Source: Sphingobium baderi (GTDB lineage: Bacteria > Pseudomonadota > Alphaproteobacteria > Sphingomonadales > Sphingomonadaceae). Taken from it: DNA of 64,000 nt. The stretch's first letter is position 1. Each line of letters opens with the position of its first letter. The DNA is taken from positions 2,870,501 through 2,934,500 of the forward strand of contig NZ_CP013264.1 in the NCBI RefSeq assembly GCF_001456115.1. Reading direction: 5' to 3'. The translations under genes were made by a program, and so were the position numbers. A model generated the notes under the pieces. It saw only the letters and a program-made list of their open reading frames with translations, ran no database searches and was not told where the DNA came from. Below, in pieces: positions 1 to 8,146 of this stretch.

Positions 1-427
1 TATCTGGAGTCGTGCGGCGCAGCGCCTCTATCACCTTCACGAATTGGGAGGCTCCGCCATCGGGCAGGTCATCGCGATCGACCGATGTGATGACGATATG
101 CTCCAATCCCATTTCCGCGCAGGCGTCAGCCAGATTTTGCGGCTCATGGGGATCGACCTTACGGGGCATCCCGGTCTTCACGTTGCAGAAAGCGCAGGCT
201 CGCGTGCATACGTCGCCCAGGATCATGACAGTCGCGTGCTTCTTGGTCCAGCATTCCCCAATGTTGGGACACGCCGCCTCCTCGCAAACCGTCGCCAGCC
301 CTTTGTCGCGCATCAGCTTGCGGGTTTCGTGATAACCGGGACTGGTCGGCGCCTTCACACGAATCCAGTCAGGCTTGCGGACCCGCCCGGAAAGAGCAGA
401 CGAGGGATTAGGAGCCATGTCGTTCAT
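1..427 (-). CDS. lipA: Lipoyl synthase, 5' part (cut by window edge)
   Basis: Radical-SAM enzyme that inserts two sulfurs into protein-bound octanoate to make lipoate, the cofactor of the PdhC protein encoded at 59.5-60.8 kb. The visible N-terminal part, about 140 residues, carries the auxiliary-cluster motif [13 protein letters not shown] followed by the radical-SAM motif [10 protein letters not shown], in the order typical of LipA. The rest lies beyond base 1. The start is uncertain: in-frame ATG codons lie at 433, 427 and 418 and none has a clear Shine-Dalgarno sequence. I chose the middle one. It is divergent from the carbonic anhydrase gene. Function is certain from the motifs; only the exact start is open. 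Confidence 0.93.
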   Translation of the reverse strand, partial: MNDMAPNPSSALSGRVRKPDWIRVKAPTSPGYHETRKLMRDKGLATVCEEAACPNIGECWTKKHATVMILGDVCTRACAFCNVKTGMPRKVDPHEPQNLADACAEMGLEHIVITSVDRDDLPDGGASQFVKVIEALRRTTPD

Positions 428-492
428 CCGCATCAGATAGCGATGCACGCGCGGACTTGCCAGCCCTCAACTTGTTCGGCACAGACCAGATC

Positions 493-1146
493 ATGACTGA
501 CTTTGCCGACATGCTCGATGGCTATCGCCGCTTTCGCAACACCGGTTGGACACAGCAGCGGGAACGATGGGACGAACTGGCCGAGGGGCAAAGCCCCGGG
601 GTGATGGTCATCGCCTGCTCAGACAGCCGAGTCGATCCCGCCCAGATTTTCGATACTAGCCCAGGCCAGATCTTCGTGGTCCGTAACGTGGCCGCTCTTG
701 TCCCCCCTTTTGAGACGAGCCCTGGTCATCACGGCGTTTCCGCCGCGTTGGAATTTGCGGTGCAGGTGTTGAAAGTCGGTGAAATCGTCGTGATGGGCCA
801 TGGCAAATGCGGAGGCTGCAAGGCTGCGCTCAGCCAGGAACTGAAGGATGCGCCGCCCGGTGAAGGCGGCTTCATCGCCAACTGGATCGACATGCTGGAC
901 GAAGCGCGAGACAATGTCGTCGCGCGTTTCGGCGAGGATCGCGGTCGTGATGCCCACCGCGCAATGGAGCAGGAAGGCGTGAAGGTCAGCCTTGCGAATC
1001 TTCGCACGTTTCCGTGTGTTCGCGCCAAGGAGCGGTCTGGCGAACTGAAGTTGATCGGATCGTTTTTCGCGATTGCCGATGGACAATTGCACCTTCTTGA
1101 CGAAAGCACGGGCGAATTCCGCCCCGCCCCGCTGGACATGGGCTGA
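493..1146 (+). CDS. can: Beta-class carbonic anhydrase
   Basis: Cytoplasmic zinc enzyme interconverting CO2 and bicarbonate, 217 residues, a normal length for the beta class. Zinc ligands and the catalytic dyad are visible: CSDSR (Cys42, Asp44, Arg46) and HGKCGGC (His103, Cys106). I chose the ATG at 493 because the protein from MTDFADML matches the family N-terminus, although an upstream in-frame ATG exists at 457. Its stop codon shares one base with the start of the NYN gene, so the two are probably translationally coupled. Bicarbonate supplied by it feeds carboxylases such as acetyl-CoA carboxylase (accD at 19.3 kb); that link is inference. Confidence 0.93.
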   Translation: MTDFADMLDGYRRFRNTGWTQQRERWDELAEGQSPGVMVIACSDSRVDPAQIFDTSPGQIFVVRNVAALVPPFETSPGHHGVSAALEFAVQVLKVGEIVVMGHGKCGGCKAALSQELKDAPPGEGGFIANWIDMLDEARDNVVARFGEDRGRDAHRAMEQEGVKVSLANLRTFPCVRAKERSGELKLIGSFFAIADGQLHLLDESTGEFRPAPLDMG

Positions 1147-1898
1147 TGTCATCGGAAGTGCGCGCTGGCAATGTGGCGTTGTTGATCGACGCTGACAATG
1201 TTTCCGCCGCTTATTTCGACCCGGTGCTGACTGTCCTGGCTGAGCTTGGGACGGTCAATATCCGCCGAGCCTATGGTAATTGGAGCAAGCCAGCGTTGAA
1301 AGGGTGGGCATCCCAGGCTGTAGCCCAGGCAATCGAAACACAGCAGCAATTCGATCTGACCAAGGGCAAGAATGCGACCGACATGAAGATGACGATCGAT
1401 GCCATGGACCTGATGGCAAGCGGTCGGGTCACTGGTTTCGGCCTGATGTCCAGCGATAGCGATTTCACACCGCTCGTCACGCGTATCCGGCAGGAGGGCA
1501 TCCCCGTCTACGGCTTTGGCTCAGAAAAGACGACGCAAGCGTTTCGAAGTGCCTGCACACGCTTCATAGATGTCGAGGCTCTGGGCAGCAGCCGCGATGT
1601 CGCCATGTCTTCGGTTCCGTTCTCGGAAGAAGATACCCCCATTGCTGACAAAGAGCTGGAGGAGCATTCTGCGGTTTCCGAAGATGTGTTGAAATTGCTT
1701 ATCGACGCCTATGGCGCGGTCAAACGGGATGAGCAGGGATTCGCCCGATTGAGCGAAGTGGGGCAGCTCGCTGGAAACCGGTCCAGCTTCGATGTTCGCA
1801 ACTATGGCTTCAAGCGCCTGACGGATCTGGTGAAGTCCGTGAGCAATTTCAGGGTTGAAACGCGCGACGGCCAGACATGGATCAAGCGGGTCCGATGA
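1146..1898 (+). CDS. NYN (LabA/PIN-like) nuclease with C-terminal OST-HTH/LOTUS-type domain
   Basis: A 250-residue protein. Residues 8-150 form a NYN domain of the PIN-like nuclease superfamily, with the expected acidic residues in LLIDADN (Asp15, Asp17), ATDMKMTID (Asp79, Asp85) and SSDSDF (Asp104, Asp106). Residues 165-250 resemble an OST-HTH/LOTUS RNA-binding module. The family is thought to be metal-dependent RNases, but the substrate of this subgroup is unknown. It overlaps the carbonic anhydrase gene by one base and acyP by four bases (ATGA), so the three are probably one transcript. Domain assignment is firm; the cellular role is not known. Confidence 0.85.
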   Translation: MSSEVRAGNVALLIDADNVSAAYFDPVLTVLAELGTVNIRRAYGNWSKPALKGWASQAVAQAIETQQQFDLTKGKNATDMKMTIDAMDLMASGRVTGFGLMSSDSDFTPLVTRIRQEGIPVYGFGSEKTTQAFRSACTRFIDVEALGSSRDVAMSSVPFSEEDTPIADKELEEHSAVSEDVLKLLIDAYGAVKRDEQGFARLSEVGQLAGNRSSFDVRNYGFKRLTDLVKSVSNFRVETRDGQTWIKRVR

Positions 1899-2176
1899 CG
1901 GTTGTCGCTCGCCATCTCATCATTCATGGTCGGGTGCAGGGCGTATTTTATCGCAATTGGATGGTAGCCGCAGCCCACGACCTTGGGATTGCCGGTTGGG
2001 TCCGCAATCGGATGAATGGCACAGTTGAAGCCTTTGTGGAAGGCTCGCCCGAGGCAGTGGAGCAAATGCTCCAACTAGCGCATCAGGGCCCTGCTGCGGC
2101 AAAAGTCGATCGCATCGTGGTGCAGGACGTCAGAGAAGAGGGCCTTTCCAATTTTCAGAAGCGGCCCACGACATAG
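1895..2176 (+). CDS. acyP: Acylphosphatase
   Basis: A small cytoplasmic enzyme of 93 residues that hydrolyses acyl phosphates such as carbamoyl phosphate and 1,3-bisphosphoglycerate. The signature GRVQGVFYR contains the phosphate-binding Arg20, and the WVRNRMNG segment holds the catalytic Asn38. Length is normal for the family. The ATG at 1895 overlaps the stop of the upstream NYN gene in an ATGA arrangement, which decides this start over an in-frame ATG at 1877. A good rho-independent terminator follows at 2303. Confidence 0.9.
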   Translation: MTVVARHLIIHGRVQGVFYRNWMVAAAHDLGIAGWVRNRMNGTVEAFVEGSPEAVEQMLQLAHQGPAAAKVDRIVVQDVREEGLSNFQKRPTT

Positions 2177-2302
2177 CAACTGCCATAAACGCCCGATAGA
2201 AAAGGGGTGTTGGCGGCTTTGTCCTGTGTCGGTCGGGGAGCAGGCGATGACCGAGCAGCTTCAATGTCGTCCGGCACAGGCACCTGTCGGACCACTATTA
2301 TT

Positions 2303-2325
2303 AACCGTCTTTCGAGACGGTTTTA
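2303..2325 (+). terminator. Rho-independent terminator after can-NYN-acyP
   Basis: An 8-bp perfect stem AACCGTCT/AGACGGTT closes a UUCG tetraloop and runs into a TTTT tract. It lies 127 bases after acyP. The rest of the 284-base gap 2177-2460 has no convincing gene. Confidence 0.75.
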
Positions 2326-2344
2326 CGAACCTCCCAACCGCAAA

Positions 2345-2369
2345 GGGCCAGCCCCGATCAAGCTGGCCC
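2345..2369 (-). terminator. Possible terminator of ettA (minus strand)
   Basis: GGGCCAGC and GCTGGCCC form an 8-bp stem with a 9-base loop, downstream of the ettA stop. On the minus strand it is followed by only three T residues, so termination is likely but weak. Confidence 0.4.
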
Positions 2370-2460
2370 CCAAAATTTACGCCAGAAAGGAACCCCTGAA
2401 GCATTTTCTTTCGTGGGGTGATGGCGCTTGCAGCCTAAGCAATTCGGGCGCCGCCTTCCC

Positions 2461-4140
2461 TCAACGCGTCAGCTTCTTGTAGGCCAGACGCGTCGGACGG
2501 TCAGCCGCATCGCCAAGGCGACGGCGCTTATCTTCCTCATACATCTCGAAATTGCCTTCGAACCATTCGACATGGCTGTCGCCTTCAAAGGCCAGGATAT
2601 GCGTCGCGAGACGATCAAGGAAAAAGCGATCGTGACTGATGACCACGGCGCATCCCGCGAAATTCTCCAGAGCATCTTCCAGTGCACGCAGGGTTTCGAC
2701 GTCAAGGTCATTGGTCGGTTCGTCAAGCAGCAGGACGTTGCCCCCCTCCTTCAACATCTTGGCCATGTGGACACGATTTCGCTCACCGCCGGAGAGCTGC
2801 CCGACCTTCTTCTGCTGGTCCGATCCTTTGAAGTTGAACGCCCCGACATAGGCCCGCGTCTGGATTTCATGTTTGCCGATGGTCATCAGGTCATGACCGC
2901 CGGATATTTCTTCCCAGACATTATGATTCGGATTCAAAGCATCGCGACTCTGGTCGACATAGCCGAGCTTCACGGTTGGCCCAACGTCGAGGGAACCAGA
3001 ATCGGGCTGTTCCTGCCCTGTGATTAGGCGAAACAGCGTGGACTTGCCCGCGCCGTTCGGTCCGATGACGCCAACGATGCCGCCCGGCGGCAGAATGAAG
3101 TCCAAATTTTCAAACAACAATTTATCGCCATAGGATTTGGTCAGCCCTTTGGCCTCGATCACCTTGCCGCCTAGGCGTTCGGGCGTCTGAATGACGATCT
3201 GAGCCTTGCCGGGGGCCCGCTCATTCTGTTTTTCCACCAGTTCGTCGAAAGCGCGGATACGGGCCTTTGATTTGGTCTGTCGCGCCTTGGGCGATTGTCG
3301 AATCCATTCCAGTTCTTCCTTGATGGCCTTTTGCCGGCCGGCTTCCTCGCGGTCTTCCTGCTCCATCCGTTTGGCCTTGGCTTCCAGCCAGTTGGAATAA
3401 TTGCCTTCGAAAGGAATTCCACGACCACGGTCCAGTTCCAGCACCCAACCGACCACATTATCGAGAAAATAACGGTCGTGGGTAACCAGGATAACGTTGC
3501 CGGTATAGTTTATGAGGTGCTGCTCCAGCCATTGCACGCTTTCGGCATCGAGATGGTTGGTGGGTTCGTCGAGCAGCAGAATGTCTGGCTTTTCCAGCAG
3601 CAGGCGACAAAGCGCAATGCGCCGCTTCTCACCGCCGGAGAGATTTTCGACCGCCCAGTCGCCGGGCGGGCAACGAAGTGCCTCCATGGCGATTTCAAGC
3701 TGATTATCCAGCGTCCAGCCATCGACCGCGTCGATCTTTTCCTGAAGCTCACCCATCTCGGTCATAAGAGCGTCGAAATCGGCATCCTCCGGAGGATCGC
3801 CCATAATCATGCTGATTTCATTGAAGCGATCGATCATGTCGGCCACGCCGCGGACGCCGTCCTTGACGTTTTCAATGACGTTCTTGCTGTTGTCGAGCTG
3901 GGGTTCCTGAGCCAGATAACCCACATTGATGCCTTCAGCGGCCCAGGCCTCCCCCTGAAAATCAGTATCCATACCGGCCATCACCTTCATCAAGGTGGAT
4001 TTGCCCGCGCCGTTCACACCGATAATCGCGATCTTCGTGCCGGGGAGAAACTGCAGGTGGATGTTATTGAACACCGGCTTGTTCGCGCCGGGGAAGGTTT
4101 TGGTAAGGCCCTTCATGACGAAGCTGTACTGGACGGCCAT
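2461..4140 (-). CDS. ettA: Energy-dependent translational throttle protein EttA (ABC-F ATPase)
   Basis: An ABC-F protein of 559 residues that binds the ribosomal E site and couples the ATP/ADP ratio to the first steps of elongation. Two ATPase halves are present: Walker A GVNGAGKST at residues 41-49 with signature LSGGEKRR near 170 and LLLDEPTNHLD, and a second Walker A GPNGAGKST near 355 with LSGGERNR and LLLDEPTNDLD. There are no membrane segments, as expected for ABC-F. I chose the ATG at 4140 because AAAGAGA lies about ten bases upstream and MAVQYSFVMKGLTK matches the family start; an in-frame ATG at 4158 lacks a ribosome site. It stands alone in transcription. Confidence 0.93.
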   Translation of the reverse strand: MAVQYSFVMKGLTKTFPGANKPVFNNIHLQFLPGTKIAIIGVNGAGKSTLMKVMAGMDTDFQGEAWAAEGINVGYLAQEPQLDNSKNVIENVKDGVRGVADMIDRFNEISMIMGDPPEDADFDALMTEMGELQEKIDAVDGWTLDNQLEIAMEALRCPPGDWAVENLSGGEKRRIALCRLLLEKPDILLLDEPTNHLDAESVQWLEQHLINYTGNVILVTHDRYFLDNVVGWVLELDRGRGIPFEGNYSNWLEAKAKRMEQEDREEAGRQKAIKEELEWIRQSPKARQTKSKARIRAFDELVEKQNERAPGKAQIVIQTPERLGGKVIEAKGLTKSYGDKLLFENLDFILPPGGIVGVIGPNGAGKSTLFRLITGQEQPDSGSLDVGPTVKLGYVDQSRDALNPNHNVWEEISGGHDLMTIGKHEIQTRAYVGAFNFKGSDQQKKVGQLSGGERNRVHMAKMLKEGGNVLLLDEPTNDLDVETLRALEDALENFAGCAVVISHDRFFLDRLATHILAFEGDSHVEWFEGNFEMYEEDKRRRLGDAADRPTRLAYKKLTR

Positions 4141-4515
4141 CAGGTCAATCTCTTTCAATGTGCTACGCTGGGATATTTCTGCACGCGGTTAGCGAACACG
4201 GCGGCTATTGGCAAATGCGCTCCTCTTGCAGCATGAAGAAAGTGCGGGTTGCCGGTTCGATCCACCCAAGCGCACAGCCTTTGGGCTCTCTGAATTTCCG
4301 AGTGTTCGGCATAGGCAATTCCCTTTTCGCAAAACTTATAAAAGATGAGAATTATGTGAACTTTTATAGTAGACAACGCTCCGTCGCGTGATTCAGCCGC
4401 TTCACCGACGCAGAAAAGCATTGATTTGTGCAGCGCACACGTTAATGCGGGTCGCTCGCGTAGGGCCACTCTGTAACGTGCCTGACGCGGCATATTGCTA
4501 TGGGAGCCGTACACA
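4141..4515. other. Intergenic region between ettA and the small lipoprotein gene
   Basis: This divergent 375-base spacer holds no convincing gene. It contains an AT-rich inverted repeat, TATAAAAG at 4337-4344 and CTTTTATA at 4361-4368, which may mark an operator or promoter. No canonical -35/-10 pair could be assigned with confidence. Confidence 0.4.
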
Positions 4516-4719
4516 ATGAAGAAGATCGCTGTTGTTTTCGCTTCGGCCGGCCTGATGGCCCTCGCCGCTTGCGGTGAAAAGCCGGCCAACGAGACCGCGA
4601 ACGCTTCGAACGCCGTTGTCGAAAACGTTGTTGAGAACGCGGTGAACGCTGCCGACAACGCTGCGAATGCTGCCGACAACGCTGCGAACGCCGCAAACAA
4701 CGCTGCGAACGCGATGTAA
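4516..4719 (+). CDS. Small Asn/Ala-repeat lipoprotein
   Basis: A 67-residue predicted lipoprotein. The first 19 residues form a signal peptide ending in the lipobox LAAC, with Cys19 as the lipidation site. The mature part is almost pure Ala, Asn, Asp, Val and Glu, with tandem repeats of the form AADNAAN near the C-terminus, suggesting an extended or amphipathic helical peptide. GGGAG lies nine bases before the ATG and supports this start over one at 4495. A strong terminator follows. It recalls small Lpp-like or entericidin-like envelope lipoproteins in size and composition, but I see no specific homology; function unknown. Confidence 0.8.
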   Translation: MKKIAVVFASAGLMALAACGEKPANETANASNAVVENVVENAVNAADNAANAADNAANAANNAANAM

Positions 4720-4741
4720 TTTTCGCTTTGGCGAAAACAGG

Positions 4742-4778
4742 AAGGGCGGCCCGCGAATGCGGTCCGCCCTTTTTTATT
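4742..4778 (+). terminator. Strong rho-independent terminator after the small lipoprotein gene
   Basis: AAGGGCGG pairs with CCGCCCTT around an inner CCGC/GCGG stem with a GAAT loop (one C/T mismatch), followed by TTTTTT and ATT. It begins 23 bases after the stop. Confidence 0.92.
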
Positions 4779-4874
4779 CTCTAGCCAACGAGCTTCACGG
4801 CCCCAATGCTGTCACATCTCAGCGATAAAGTGCGATTGACGGGATATGGACTTGGAAGCTAAGGCGCTCCACAT

Positions 4875-4954
<80 letters not shown>

Positions 4955-5068
4955 CCAGAAAAAGAAGTTAAGGGCCCGAACATCAAACGGCGACCACGAT
5001 GCGTGGAGCGAAGATGGATCTTCCTTCCCGTCGACGTTTGAAGCTTCCACTGTGCGATAAAAGGAGGC

Positions 5069-5144
5069 TGGTGGGCCCGGCAGGACTCGAACCCGCAACC
5101 TAGCCGTTATGAGCGGCCAGCTCTAACCATTGAGCTACAGGCCC
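5069..5144 (-). tRNA. tRNA with CAT anticodon, probably tRNA-Ile2
   Basis: A 76-base cloverleaf: acceptor GGGCCTG pairs with CGGGCCC, the anticodon loop is CTCATAA (anticodon CAT), the T-loop is TTCGAGT, and CCA is encoded. The D-arm and variable region resemble tRNA-Ile whose C34 is converted to lysidine more than elongator tRNA-Met. The identity is a judgement by eye; initiator tRNA is unlikely because the acceptor starts with a G-C pair. Confidence 0.85.
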
Positions 5145-5169
5145 CACCTGATGCGGGCGATAAGGGGCA

Positions 5170-6207
5170 TCAGGCCGCTTTGCAAGCCCGTCCATTTGGC
5201 AAAATGCTCTGCACGAACTCGTCCAGATTTGCCGGGTTAACGCCACGTCGCGCCAGATGATTGAGGATAATGTCCCACCATCTGTAGAAGCCGTTCATAT
5301 CCTCCGCATTCCGGACATAAGGCGTGTGACCTGGCTCCAGTGTCGGCGAGTGAAAGCTGAAATTCAAAACCGGCACAGCTTCGTCGATCAAGGCGTCGAT
5401 CGCCATAATCGCTGCAGCGACAGGTACGCCTTCCGGTGTCAACGGAACCCGGCTCAACAATCCTCCGCGCGCCAATGCTCCGGCAAACAGGCCGACGGTC
5501 TGCGATGCTCTATAGAGGCCCTCCCCTCCCCGTTTCAGCAATCCAACAAAAGCTGTCGACAGCGGCAGCTCGATCAATGTCCGGTCAGGCCCAGCCCAAT
5601 AGGGTTGCAGCGGGAAGCCACGAAAATCAGGACCATATTGAGCGCTATAATCGAAGCGGCTCCGCACGGAACTGTCGACGATAAACCCTGCATCTTCCAG
5701 CAGTCGAGCGCTGTTGGGCCCCACGCCGTAACGCCCTGCCCGATAAGCGACTGGCCTTTGCCCGAAGCGCTCCGCAATCCTTTGGCATAAGGCTTCCAGC
5801 TTCGCCTGCTCCACTGCCTTTGGCAAGTACCCGGCATAGCTGTTCGCCGCCGACACTTCTTCCACATGCGGCGGATTAACCCAGGGGTGCAGATGAGCGC
5901 CAATATCCGCCATTCGGTCGCTCACCCATTGGCCCATCATCGCGGCCGCGTGATCACTGTCGATCACTGGATAATCCGTAACATAGATCGGTCTGATGCC
6001 GGCTGCCGCGAAATAGGCCTGTCCGCGTGCCATGCCGCTCAATGCCGAAACACTGTGGCCGGTTCGAGTGAAGGGCGCCGTCCAGTCGAATTCCTCTTCT
6101 GTATCGACGAACAGCATGAAGCGTGTGCCGAAATCCGGATCGAGCGAAATCAAATCTTCCGGCCGGGGCGGAAGCAGCAGATTGCCGTCATTGGAAGCCA
6201 TGGTCAT
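5170..6207 (-). CDS. Polysaccharide deacetylase-like (WalW-type) protein
   Basis: A 345-residue protein with a NodB/carbohydrate-esterase-4-like layout: an acidic strand FVDTEEEFDW near residues 32-41, a histidine motif AHLHPW near 105, YRAGRYG near 155 and FSFHSP near 283. There is no signal peptide, so it probably acts in the cytoplasm, as do several proteins of this class found near polysaccharide and glycan genes. The substrate is unknown. The gene follows the kinase-like gene on the same strand after 45 bases and is likely co-transcribed. A second ATG lies two codons downstream and no strong ribosome site distinguishes the two. Confidence 0.75.
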   Translation of the reverse strand: MTMASNDGNLLLPPRPEDLISLDPDFGTRFMLFVDTEEEFDWTAPFTRTGHSVSALSGMARGQAYFAAAGIRPIYVTDYPVIDSDHAAAMMGQWVSDRMADIGAHLHPWVNPPHVEEVSAANSYAGYLPKAVEQAKLEALCQRIAERFGQRPVAYRAGRYGVGPNSARLLEDAGFIVDSSVRSRFDYSAQYGPDFRGFPLQPYWAGPDRTLIELPLSTAFVGLLKRGGEGLYRASQTVGLFAGALARGGLLSRVPLTPEGVPVAAAIMAIDALIDEAVPVLNFSFHSPTLEPGHTPYVRNAEDMNGFYRWWDIILNHLARRGVNPANLDEFVQSILPNGRACKAA

Positions 6208-6252
6208 GCCAGCTTATCTATCGTATAATGGTTGCGATAGAGTTTCCTGAAC

Positions 6253-7953
6253 CTAGGCCTGCCCCAGTTGATCTTCCGGCCGGGCCAGCGCGGGCACGGA
6301 CAGGAGCAGCCGCTCCTCTTCGATTTCCAGCGTGGCGCCACAACCTGTCGCAAGGCTGCGAATCAACCGGAGCGAAAAGCCAAGGCCAAGCAACGGACCA
6401 TCCGCCCAATCCCCCTCCGCCGTATAGCCGGGGTCCAGCAACTCCTTCTCTTCCATCCCTTTAAGCGAGGATGGTCGATCAAAGGCGAGCATCACCTGCC
6501 CCGCCGCGCCGTCCGGCTTAAACCAACAGGCGCCTGTCACATTCTCTCCGGGTGGGGTGACGGAAATCAACGTCCGCAGCAGATGCTGCACCATCCTTTC
6601 CCCCTGAGCCGGATCAATCCGTACCGAGGGAAGATCAGGGGACAGTTGAATGTCGACGCGAGAATCCGTCCCATGGGATTGATCGCAAAAGCGCCCCACC
6701 ACCTGCGAGATTAAAAGCGCGGGATCAATGACATGCGGCGTGTTCACCCCGTCATTTCGGTGCGTCCTTGCAGCCAGATCCAATTCATCGAATGCAGTGA
6801 GCAAATGCCGCGCGTCGACGGCAATCTTGCCAGCCATATCGCGATAATTCGGTCCTGCGGCGCCGAAAAGTTCTTGTTCGATGATTTCTGCAAATCCCAG
6901 GATCGCGTTGAGCGGCGTCCTCAACTCATGAACCAGTTGACGCAGGGAATCTGCCGGAAATCCGGCGACCGAAGCCAATGCCGTGTCAGATGGGATCGCG
7001 ACCTCATGAATATAGGGACGGCGTGCCTGACCCCGATATCCTTGGAATCGGCCCGATCTGGGATCGAAGAAGGGCGTTGCCGACAGTCGCCATTCCCCGG
7101 CCAGAGTTCCTCCGACAATCTGGTATCGGCCATGACGAAAACCGCTACGCCGCGCAAAAGCGCCCGCTACATGCCCATCGGGGCCACTCCCGCCGTCCAA
7201 CGCTGCCTCATTCAGGGCAAGGCCGATAAGCGCAGTACGCGGCCTTTGATCGACCCAGATGATCGTACCGTTGGCATCGGTTTCAAAGGCGAACGACCGT
7301 GTCGCTGTTTCGGGATCCGAAGTCTCCGAAGGGACGGATTGCCGTTTCGTCCTCGTGAAACGCTGGATTCGATCCACCAGATTGCGAATCTGACTTTTCC
7401 CGTCGGGGCGAATTACGTCCGTGTCGGGCGCGTCCACCTCGGCTGCGCGGATCGCCATTTCCGGTGTCAGCAACATGGCCTGAGCCGGAAAGGCATCATC
7501 ACGCTCAGTCGTCAGCACCAGATCGGCCGCGCCAAAGGATTCCAGCGCGCGTCGGGTTTCGGGGCCAATGTCACGCCGTCCACGAAGAACACCGCGCGCC
7601 GTAGGAGTCAGGCGAGGCAGCAAGGAAGCCCAGCCATCATCGGCCAGCCGGGCGCGAGCCATGGCTGCGGCGGCAATAGAAGGCCGGTCATTGGAGAAAA
7701 ACTCCACCAATGTCGGAGAGGACAGCCGGGATCCCAATTCCACGACCGTCGCAATCCTTTGGGCCTCGGTCAATTGGAAGCGCAGATTCGTCAAGCGCCC
7801 CAGCAGGGCTTCCCGGTCATCCGCAGGCATGGGGCGTTCGCTTCTATCATGCTGAGCGAGCAGGTCCACGCACTGGCGCCAGAGGGTTACCGCCCCCGGG
7901 CCGGTTCTGCTTTCAGCGGACAGCACCGTTTGCATGAGATCGTTGAAACGCAC
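6253..7953 (-). CDS. Histidine-kinase-like sensor with PAS-like domain and degraded ATPase domain
   Basis: A cytoplasmic protein of about 566 residues with no membrane segments. The N-terminal 200 residues are helical and unassigned. A PAS-like region spans roughly residues 220-330. A HisKA dimerisation domain carries the H-box LVHELRTPLNAI, so the phospho-acceptor His is present. The C-terminal ATPase domain looks degenerate: the N-box asparagines are missing (HLLRTLISVTPPG), the DxGxG loop is replaced by AFDRPSSLKG, and only the second glycine box LLGLGFSLRLI is kept. I chose GTG at 7953 because AAAGGG lies six bases upstream; a TTG at 7998 is the alternative. No response regulator is adjacent. 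Confidence 0.75.
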   Translation of the reverse strand: MRFNDLMQTVLSAESRTGPGAVTLWRQCVDLLAQHDRSERPMPADDREALLGRLTNLRFQLTEAQRIATVVELGSRLSSPTLVEFFSNDRPSIAAAAMARARLADDGWASLLPRLTPTARGVLRGRRDIGPETRRALESFGAADLVLTTERDDAFPAQAMLLTPEMAIRAAEVDAPDTDVIRPDGKSQIRNLVDRIQRFTRTKRQSVPSETSDPETATRSFAFETDANGTIIWVDQRPRTALIGLALNEAALDGGSGPDGHVAGAFARRSGFRHGRYQIVGGTLAGEWRLSATPFFDPRSGRFQGYRGQARRPYIHEVAIPSDTALASVAGFPADSLRQLVHELRTPLNAILGFAEIIEQELFGAAGPNYRDMAGKIAVDARHLLTAFDELDLAARTHRNDGVNTPHVIDPALLISQVVGRFCDQSHGTDSRVDIQLSPDLPSVRIDPAQGERMVQHLLRTLISVTPPGENVTGACWFKPDGAAGQVMLAFDRPSSLKGMEEKELLDPGYTAEGDWADGPLLGLGFSLRLIRSLATGCGATLEIEEERLLLSVPALARPEDQLGQA

Positions 7954-8076
7954 CCCGAACCCTTTGTTGTGCGACCGCCGCCGAAATGCGCGGCCCAATA
8001 TTTCGCTTATGGATAGGCTCTCGCAGCGCCAAACGAAAGGGGGCTCAGGGCCTTATCGCATCATCGTAGCATTGTG

Positions 8077-8093
8077 GGACAATTGCATTGTCC
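8077..8093. promoter_or_regulatory. Palindromic operator candidate upstream of the Lrp-family gene
   Basis: GGACAAT, three bases, then ATTGTCC form a perfect 7-bp inverted repeat 54 bases before the regulator start. Lrp/AsnC proteins commonly autoregulate through such sites; autoregulation here is inferred. Confidence 0.55.
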
Positions 8094-8146
8094 TGAAACA
8101 TTATTATGATAACACGCAACAACCATGTAAGGAAATAATCAGGATA

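Noticed and set aside
2207..2482. A 91-residue open frame in the acyP-ettA gap
   Set aside because: It spans a terminator and a second hairpin, has no ribosome site and no family resemblance.
4254..4263. GGTTCGATCC, which looks like a tRNA T-arm
   Set aside because: No matching acceptor, D-arm or anticodon arm is found around it.
4158..4391. A 77-residue open frame upstream of the small lipoprotein gene
   Set aside because: Composition is unlike coding sequence of this genome and it runs into an AT-rich inverted repeat.
6733..8016. A 427-residue open frame opposite the kinase-like gene
   Set aside because: The minus-strand frame has HisKA and PAS features, while this one has none.
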